Assembly: GCA_035526585.1 (NCBI GenBank)
Contig: DATLCC010000072.1
Coordinates: forward strand, 1-42,306
Origin: JAJPHT01 sp035526585
GTDB taxonomy: Archaea > Thermoplasmatota > SW-10-69-26 > JACQPN01 > JAJPHT01
Length of the DNA stretch: 42,306 nucleotides
Direction of reading: 5' to 3'
Numbering within the stretch: the stretch's first letter is position 1; the number at the start of each line of letters is the position of its first letter. The notes beneath the pieces are model-generated. The model worked only from the letters and a program-made list of their open reading frames with translations. It was not told where the DNA came from and did not search any database. Made by a program: the position numbers and the translations under genes. Of the stretch, positions 36,685-42,306 are shown piece after piece.

Positions 36685-38859
36685 ATGGAAACGCAAGTCA
36701 GGTTCCCGAAGTTCATCGCGGCCCTCAAGGAGCTTGGCGCCCCCGTCGGCGGCGCCGCGTTCCTCTCGGACGCCCCCGGCACGTGGGCCGCCCTCCCGTA
36801 CGAGACGCGCGCTGCGTGCCTCGGTTCGCTCGCGGTGGAGCTGGATCCCGCGACCACCACGATCCGGCTCGGGAAGGTGCCCGACGCGCCCAAGAGCCTG
36901 GACGCGATCCTCGTCATCTTCGAGAAGAGCCCGCAGCAGGTGGGCGCCGGGCCCACGCCCGCGCGCGCTCCCGAGCCTGCTCCCTCGCCCGCCCCCGCGC
37001 GCGCGCCTGCGCCCGACAAGCGCAGCAAGAAGACGAAGAAGCGCGCCGAGCCGCCTGCGCCCGCCGCAGAGCCCGCCTCCGCGCCCGCCGTTGCGCCCGC
37101 GGACCCGCCCGTCGCCCTCACGCCCGAGCCCACGGGCGCCGCTGCGGCCCCTGCGAAGAACCCGAAGGCCGCGGGGCTGCGTGGGCTCTTCGCAAAGAAG
37201 GCCGCCGAGGCCGCGCCCAAGGAGGAGGCGCGCGCGTCTGTTGTCGTCACGGAGCTTCCGACGCTCGACGACAACTTCGAGCTCATCGAGACGTACGCCG
37301 TGCAGGAGCCCTACGCGTTCGTCCGCATCGTGCACGACAAGCGCCGCCAGGAGCACATCTACGAGGTCGTCGAGCCGGCCCTCAGCGACCGCGAGAAGAA
37401 CATCCTCGACTTCATCGAGAACACCATCATCGACGTGATCGAGGTCGGCCTTTCCGCGCTCAACAAGGAGCAGGCGGCCGAGCTCCTGCGCAAGCACGTG
37501 GACGAGGTGATCTACGACTACAGCATCGTCCTCAACCCCGTCTCGCGCGAGAAGATCCTCTACTACATCTTGCGCGACTTCCTGGGCTTCGGCATGCTGG
37601 ACCCCATGATGCGCGACGAGTACATCGAAGACGTCTCGTGCGACGGGCCAGGCATCCCGATCTTCTTGTACCACCGCAAGTACGAAAGCATCCGCTCGTC
37701 GGTGACGTTCCAGGGCGACTCGGTCCTCGACAGCTTCGTCATCAAGATGGCGCAGCGCTCGGGCAAGCACGTCTCCATCGCGGATCCGCTGCTCGACGCG
37801 ACGCTTCCCGACGGATCCCGTCTCAACGCCACGCTCTCGGACGAGGTGACGGACGGCGGCTCGACGTTCACCATCCGCAAGTTCAAGGAAGACCCGTTCA
37901 CGATCCCCGACCTCGTCCGCTTCAAGACGATGAACGACGAGCTGCTCGCGTACTGGTGGCTTGCGGTACAGAACGGCGCCAGCGCCATCTACGCCGGAGG
38001 CACGGCGTCAGGCAAGACGACGTCGCTGAATGCCATCCTACTCTTCATCCCCCCGCAGATGAAGATCGTCAGCATCGAGGACACTCGCGAGATCAACCTC
38101 CCCCACGAGAACTGGATCGCGGGAGTCACGAGGTCCGGCTTCGGCCCGCGCGACAACAACGGCCGCCAGGCCGGCGAGATCGACATGTTCACGCTGCTGA
38201 AGGCCGCCCTGCGTCAGCGCCCCGAATACATCCTGGTCGGTGAAGTGCGTGGCCAGGAGGCCACCGCGCTCTTCCAGGCCATGGCGACGGGCCACACGGC
38301 GTACGGCACGATGCACGCCGACTCGACGGAGGCGGTCATCCACCGTCTCGAGAGCGAGCCCATCAGCATCCCGCGCTCGCTCCTCGAGGCGCTCGACATC
38401 GTGTCCATCCAGATCCAGACGCGCATCGGCGAGAAGCGCGTCCGCCGCACGAAGGAGCTCGTGGAGATCGTCGGCCTCGACCCGCACACGCGCGAGATCC
38501 TCACGAACCAGGTCTTCACGTGGTCGCCCGCGACGGACGAGTTCGAGTTCAGCGGCGTCTCCTACGTGATGGAGCGCATCCAGATCGAGCGCAACATGTC
38601 GGAAGCCGACATGAAGGACGAGTTCGAGCGCCGCAAGCGCATCATCCGCTGGATGGTCGACAACAACATCCGCAGCCTCGAAGAGGTCGGCCGCATCATC
38701 GCGACCTACTACCGCAACCCGAACGCGGTCATCGCGATGCTGGACGCGGCGCCCTCCGACGGCCAGGACGCCATCCGGTCCCTCGTCCCCGTGAGCGAGC
38801 ACGAGGGACCCCTTGCGCTCACCGTCGAAGAGGAGGGCCCCGCGAATGGTCCTCAATGA
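36685..38859 (+). CDS. Type IV pilus secretion ATPase (VirB11/TadA/FlaI-like)
   Basis: A 724-residue motor ATPase. Walker A GGTASGKTTS (about residues 437-446), Asp box IVSIEDTREI, Walker B YILVGEVRGQE, His box TGHTAYGTMHAD. Residues 180-400 form the N-terminal ATPase domain (REKNILDFIENTIIDVIEV). It carries an extra N-terminal domain (residues 1-85, PKFIAALKELGAPVGG) joined by an 80-residue Ala/Pro/Lys-rich linker, not typical of FlaI or TadA. Start ATG 36685 follows the pilin gene by 3 bases, and its end overlaps the platform gene by 14 bases. Confidence 0.95.
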   Translation: METQVRFPKFIAALKELGAPVGGAAFLSDAPGTWAALPYETRAACLGSLAVELDPATTTIRLGKVPDAPKSLDAILVIFEKSPQQVGAGPTPARAPEPAPSPAPARAPAPDKRSKKTKKRAEPPAPAAEPASAPAVAPADPPVALTPEPTGAAAAPAKNPKAAGLRGLFAKKAAEAAPKEEARASVVVTELPTLDDNFELIETYAVQEPYAFVRIVHDKRRQEHIYEVVEPALSDREKNILDFIENTIIDVIEVGLSALNKEQAAELLRKHVDEVIYDYSIVLNPVSREKILYYILRDFLGFGMLDPMMRDEYIEDVSCDGPGIPIFLYHRKYESIRSSVTFQGDSVLDSFVIKMAQRSGKHVSIADPLLDATLPDGSRLNATLSDEVTDGGSTFTIRKFKEDPFTIPDLVRFKTMNDELLAYWWLAVQNGASAIYAGGTASGKTTSLNAILLFIPPQMKIVSIEDTREINLPHENWIAGVTRSGFGPRDNNGRQAGEIDMFTLLKAALRQRPEYILVGEVRGQEATALFQAMATGHTAYGTMHADSTEAVIHRLESEPISIPRSLLEALDIVSIQIQTRIGEKRVRRTKELVEIVGLDPHTREILTNQVFTWSPATDEFEFSGVSYVMERIQIERNMSEADMKDEFERRKRIIRWMVDNNIRSLEEVGRIIATYYRNPNAVIAMLDAAPSDGQDAIRSLVPVSEHEGPLALTVEEEGPANGPQ

Positions 38860-39724
38860 GTTCCAGCGCGTCTCGTTCAAGGTCTTCGGCAGCGTCGTCA
38901 ACCGCGGGTTCGACCTGGAGAAGCTCGACGCAGACCTGCGCAAGGCGCGCCTCGGGGTCCGCGGCGAAGCCTACATGGCGACCGCGCTCGCGTTCACCGT
39001 CCTCTCGGCGCTCGTCGGCGTCATGATCAGCGCGCTCGTGTTCTTCGTGATCCTGCCCGTCGCGATGCCGGCGTATCCGAAGCCGATGCTCGTCCTCTTC
39101 CCCGTCGTGCCGATGATGCTCGCGGTGGGCACGTACTCGACGATGCTCGCGAATCCGTTGTCGCGCGCGAAGTCGCGGGCTAAGGACATCGACATGCGCA
39201 TCCCGTACGCGCTCAACTACATCTCCGCGATGGCCTCGGCGGGCGTCAACATCGACCAGGTGTTCCGCAGCCTCGGCGAGCAGCAGAAGGTGTATGGCGA
39301 ATGCGCTCGCGAGGCGCAGGCCATCTACCGCGACATGGCGTACTTCGGCCGCGACAGCGTCACCGCCATGAAGCGCGCCATCGACCGCTCTCCCTCCGAC
39401 AAGTGGCAGGAGTTCCTTCAGGGCGCGATCACCACGGTCACCTCGGGAGGCAACCTCCAGCTCTACTTCGCCTCGAAGGCGGAGCGCTTCATGTGGGAGA
39501 ACCGCCAGAACCAGAAGCAGTTCGTCGACATGATGGGCCTCATGGCCGAGACGTACGTCACGGCCGTCGTCGCAGGTCCTCTCTTCCTCATCGTCATGAT
39601 GAGCATCATGGGCATGCTCGGCGGCGGAGGCCCCGGCACGCTCTACCTCATCGTGTATATGCTCCTCCCCGTCGCGAACTTCGGCTTCGCGTTCGCCTTG
39701 AACGCGATGACCCCGGAGGTGTGA
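38846..39724 (+). CDS. Pilus platform protein 1 (TadC/T2SF family)
   Basis: A 292-residue membrane protein with N-terminal paired helices (LVGVMISALVFFVILPV and PMLVLFPVVPMMLAVG), a cytoplasmic T2SF helical domain (RIPYALNYISAMASAGVN, EFLQGAITTVTSGGNLQ) and two C-terminal helices. It anchors the ATPase and drives pilin insertion. ATG 38846 overlaps the ATPase end by 14 bases. Size matches TadC. It has a partner platform gene immediately downstream, as in Tad-like systems with two platform proteins. Confidence 0.9.
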   Translation: MVLNEFQRVSFKVFGSVVNRGFDLEKLDADLRKARLGVRGEAYMATALAFTVLSALVGVMISALVFFVILPVAMPAYPKPMLVLFPVVPMMLAVGTYSTMLANPLSRAKSRAKDIDMRIPYALNYISAMASAGVNIDQVFRSLGEQQKVYGECAREAQAIYRDMAYFGRDSVTAMKRAIDRSPSDKWQEFLQGAITTVTSGGNLQLYFASKAERFMWENRQNQKQFVDMMGLMAETYVTAVVAGPLFLIVMMSIMGMLGGGGPGTLYLIVYMLLPVANFGFAFALNAMTPEV

Positions 39725-39727
39725 GAG

Positions 39728-42214
39728 ATGAAGACCGCGCGCATGCTCGCATTCGGCGCGATGGCCGCCGCGCTCGTGGGCGCCGCCGTGAGCCTTCTCC
39801 CGATCCCGCTCGCCGGGGCCACGTTCGCGCTGGGCGCGGGCGTGCTCCTCGCCGCCGCCTCCGCGTGGATGCTCGGCCGCTCCGAGCGGCCCGCCGCGGC
39901 GCAGACACCGTTCCGCCAGGAGCTCGCCTTCCACGCGTCCTCCCTCGTGCTCCTCGTCGTCTTCATCCTCCTCGCGCTCGTGGAGATCCTCGCGATCCCG
40001 GCCGCCATGGGCAAGCTCGTCGTCTTCAGCACGATCGGCATCGGCTTCGTCGAGTACTATCCCATCCTCCTGGGCGCGCTGCTCTGCGCCCTCGCGGGCG
40101 CGATCCTGCTCGCATCCGGCGGCGCGATGCGCCCGATGCGCCCGATGGAGCGCGCGCTTGGCTTCGCGGCCGGCGCCCTCACCGCGCTCTTCGTCGCGGC
40201 CTCCTTCGTCGTGGGCGGTGGCGCCATCGGGTCCACGGGCCTGCGCGCCGAGCGCAGCGTCTTCGTCCTCGCGGCGGCGCTCGTCACGCTCTTCTTCTTC
40301 GTGCGCGCGTGGCTGCGCCTCCCGAGCTACGCCGAAGTGAGCGCGTGGCTAGAGCACGACGAGCGCGTGCGCGAGTCACGCCTCCTCCCGAAGCTCGCCT
40401 ACTCCCTCCTCGCCGTCGCGGGCGTCGGCGTCGTGCTCTCGCTCCTCCCCGCCCTCGGGGCCGCGCCGCGCGGCGTCGGCATCTTCGGCATGGGCGTCTC
40501 GCTCCTCGCACTCCTCTTCGCCACATACAACGTCGGCGTCTCGCACGTGGTCGCGAAGCTCGAGATGGGGCTCGAGAACGCGCTGGACGCGCGCAAGAAG
40601 CGCCGCGTGGTCCTGAGCGCGATCAGCATCGCCCTCACGGCCCTCCAGGTCGCGGTGGGCCTCCTGACCTTCCTCGCGTTCCTGGCCCAGACGGGCGGCG
40701 TCGAGATCTTCCGCTTCCTCCTCGACGCGTACGTCGCGTACTACGTCGGCATCTTCGCGATCGTCCTCGTCCCGATGGGCGCGGCGGTCGCGGTGCGCAC
40801 GAGGGTCAAGTCGGAGGTCCCGTACTCGCCCAAGCTCCAGGCCATGGCGATGCTGGGCGCGGCGACCACGATCGTGGCCGTCTTCTTCGGGGTCTTCATC
40901 GGCAGCGGCCTCGCGGAGGGCAGCGGCATCCAGATCGAGAACGCCGTCCTCGTCCTGGGCGCCGCGATCATCACGCTCATCATGTTCGTGAAGGCGCGGA
41001 CACTCCTGCCCGGCGTCGTCGGCCTCATCCGCGAAGCCGTGACGAGCTCGGCGCAGGCGGACAAGAGCGCGCAGGAGATCATCAAGAAGCGGATGGTCGT
41101 GACGTACGTCGGCGCGCTCGCCTTCGTCCTCGTCTTCGCGGCGTTCGCCGTCGCGAACGGGCTCGGAGTGCTCCCGGAGAGCGTCTCGAGCGGCCTTGGC
41201 ACCGACCTCGGCTTCTTCACGTATCTCCTCGTGGGCATCGGCGTCCTCGTGGTCGTCGTGATGCGCTACTTCCAGAGCGTCAACATCGACTCGCGCTGGA
41301 ACAAAAGGCGCGAGGAGAACACGATCGGCAAGAAGCGCCTCACGTCCGCCCAGGTGCAACGCTACCTCGTGCTCGGCTTCAGCATGGGCCTCGCGGTGCT
41401 CCTCTTCGCGATGGGCCTCCTCGTCCAGTTCGGCGCCGTAAAGCAGATCGGCCCACTCGCGGCAGACCGCCACGTCGCGACGGACCTCTTCGTCTTCGGC
41501 CTCCTCATCGGCCTTGGCCCCTACGGCTGGTTCACGGCGCGCGAGGCGCGCCGCACCGAGGCCATCGACCAGAAGTTCCCCGAGTTCCTGCGCGACCTCG
41601 CGGAGAGCCAACGCTCGGGCATGACGCTTACCGAGGCCGTGCTCACGGCGTCGAAGGGGCAGTACGGCGTCCTCACGTCGGAGATCCGCAAGATGGCGGC
41701 GCAGATCGAGTGGGGAGTGAGCTTCTCCGACGCGCTCGAGCGCTTCGCGAAGCGCGTCGACACGCCCCTCATCGAGCGCACCGTGTCGCTCATCATCCAG
41801 GCGTCAAGCGCCGGCGGCAACGTCGTCGACGTGCTCACCGCCGCGGCGGACGACGCGCGCGAGATCCAGCAGATCGTGAAGGAGCGCAAGCAGCAGATGA
41901 GCATCTACACGATGATCATCTACATCGCCTTCGCCGTCTTCATCGGCGTCATCGCCGTGCTGAACGCCCAGTTCATCCCCGAGGTCGCGAAGGCGGTCTC
42001 GAAGGCCGACGGCGTCTCGATCGGCGGCCTGAATTTCAAGAAGTTCGACGAGGACGACTTCAAGATCCTCTTCTTCCACGCGGCCATCATCCAAGGCCTG
42101 GGCGGCGGCATCGTGGGCGGCGTCATGGCGGGCGGCAAGCCCATCCACGGCCTGCGCCACAGCTTCATCCTCGTCGTCATCGCGTGGGTGCTGTTCCGGC
42201 TCATCATCGGGTGA
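39728..42214 (+). CDS. Pilus platform protein 2, very large (T2SF domain plus multi-TM extension)
   Basis: An 828-residue membrane protein. The last third is a T2SF platform domain (FPEFLRDLAESQRSGMTLT, WGVSFSDALERFAKR, TPLIERTVSLIIQASSAGG) with flanking helices and a conserved-looking C-terminus. The first 550 or so residues are about twelve hydrophobic segments separated by short charged loops, not seen in TadC (about 300 residues) or FlaJ (about 560). I infer a fusion or expansion giving the machine an extra membrane module. Starts 4 bases after platform 1, last gene of the operon. Nothing further is visible from 42215 to the window end except short CCCGAGG repeats. Confidence 0.88.
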   Translation: MKTARMLAFGAMAAALVGAAVSLLPIPLAGATFALGAGVLLAAASAWMLGRSERPAAAQTPFRQELAFHASSLVLLVVFILLALVEILAIPAAMGKLVVFSTIGIGFVEYYPILLGALLCALAGAILLASGGAMRPMRPMERALGFAAGALTALFVAASFVVGGGAIGSTGLRAERSVFVLAAALVTLFFFVRAWLRLPSYAEVSAWLEHDERVRESRLLPKLAYSLLAVAGVGVVLSLLPALGAAPRGVGIFGMGVSLLALLFATYNVGVSHVVAKLEMGLENALDARKKRRVVLSAISIALTALQVAVGLLTFLAFLAQTGGVEIFRFLLDAYVAYYVGIFAIVLVPMGAAVAVRTRVKSEVPYSPKLQAMAMLGAATTIVAVFFGVFIGSGLAEGSGIQIENAVLVLGAAIITLIMFVKARTLLPGVVGLIREAVTSSAQADKSAQEIIKKRMVVTYVGALAFVLVFAAFAVANGLGVLPESVSSGLGTDLGFFTYLLVGIGVLVVVVMRYFQSVNIDSRWNKRREENTIGKKRLTSAQVQRYLVLGFSMGLAVLLFAMGLLVQFGAVKQIGPLAADRHVATDLFVFGLLIGLGPYGWFTAREARRTEAIDQKFPEFLRDLAESQRSGMTLTEAVLTASKGQYGVLTSEIRKMAAQIEWGVSFSDALERFAKRVDTPLIERTVSLIIQASSAGGNVVDVLTAAADDAREIQQIVKERKQQMSIYTMIIYIAFAVFIGVIAVLNAQFIPEVAKAVSKADGVSIGGLNFKKFDEDDFKILFFHAAIIQGLGGGIVGGVMAGGKPIHGLRHSFILVVIAWVLFRLIIG

Positions 42215-42306
42215 TTCGTCTGCAGGCCCGCTCTCGCTCCGCGAAGCTCCCGAGGTCTCGAGGTCCCGAGGCCCCGAGGACGCCCGAAAGCCGGTGGACG
42301 ACATCC

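Overview
The window is about 42 kb of very GC-rich DNA from an archaeon. Seen directly: type II methionine aminopeptidase, MBF1, the PAN proteasomal ATPase, topoisomerase VI A and B, archaeal Lrp, tRNA genes without encoded CCA, archaeal type IV pilin N-termini, and TATA boxes about 26 bases before start codons, several of them apparently leaderless. Protein charge is not of the strongly acidic haloarchaeal kind. A high-GC Thermoplasmatota-like euryarchaeon is my best guess, but that is inference; no rRNA is present.

Layout. 0-10 kb is housekeeping: a minus-strand MBF1, degenerate YrdC-domain protein and methionine aminopeptidase operon, divergent PAN, a secreted anchored protein, a small ribbon-helix-helix-like (RHH) protein, topoisomerase VI B-A, a fluoride channel and an MBL-fold nuclease. 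10-20 kb holds a glycan-assembly cluster (GT4, UPF0104 flippase-like protein, divergent GT2), tiny Cys-rich zinc-ribbon genes, a secreted S15-family hydrolase, an ammonium transporter with a convergent Lrp regulator, a 34-bp tandem repeat array and a train of hairpins ending at tRNA-Glu(CUC). 20-29 kb is accessory and envelope-directed: secreted Cys-containing proteins, a PadR/HAAS-RDD/lipoprotein operon with a clear operator, a secreted copper-radical oxidase of the galactose/glyoxal oxidase type, and a CLCA-like metallopeptidase beside its truncated copy. 28.5-34 kb carries a thioesterase, a saccharopine dehydrogenase-like enzyme, glutamate dehydrogenase, a second RHH-like gene, a DUF151 nuclease, tRNA-Arg(UCU) and a TauE/SafE transporter. 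34-42 kb is a type IV pilus operon: KaiC-like protein, two pilin-like proteins, secretion ATPase and two platform proteins.

The most unusual structure lies after glutamate dehydrogenase. The last codons of the gene and its stop are the left arm of a nested hairpin, and that hairpin recurs five times in about 450 bp. Every left arm still spells A-[VL]-K-A-R-G-L-F-P, four of five keep the stop, and copies 2 and 4 have diverged at synonymous sites with matching changes in the right arm. Other notable signals are two paralogous RHH-like genes with the same GGGGACAATG element exactly 42 bp before each start; two genes (topoisomerase VI B and the copper oxidase) that lack any canonical start but have a Shine-Dalgarno sequence 7-9 bases before an in-frame ACG; an identical 12-bp palindrome at two surface-protein promoters; and a split duplicate of the tRNA-Arg 3' end.

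How the genes may work together: ammonium transporter plus Lrp, and glutamate dehydrogenase elsewhere, suggest regulated ammonium assimilation. The glycosyltransferases, anchored secreted proteins and pilus operon suggest an elaborate glycosylated surface. All names come from reading motifs by eye; no database search was possible.
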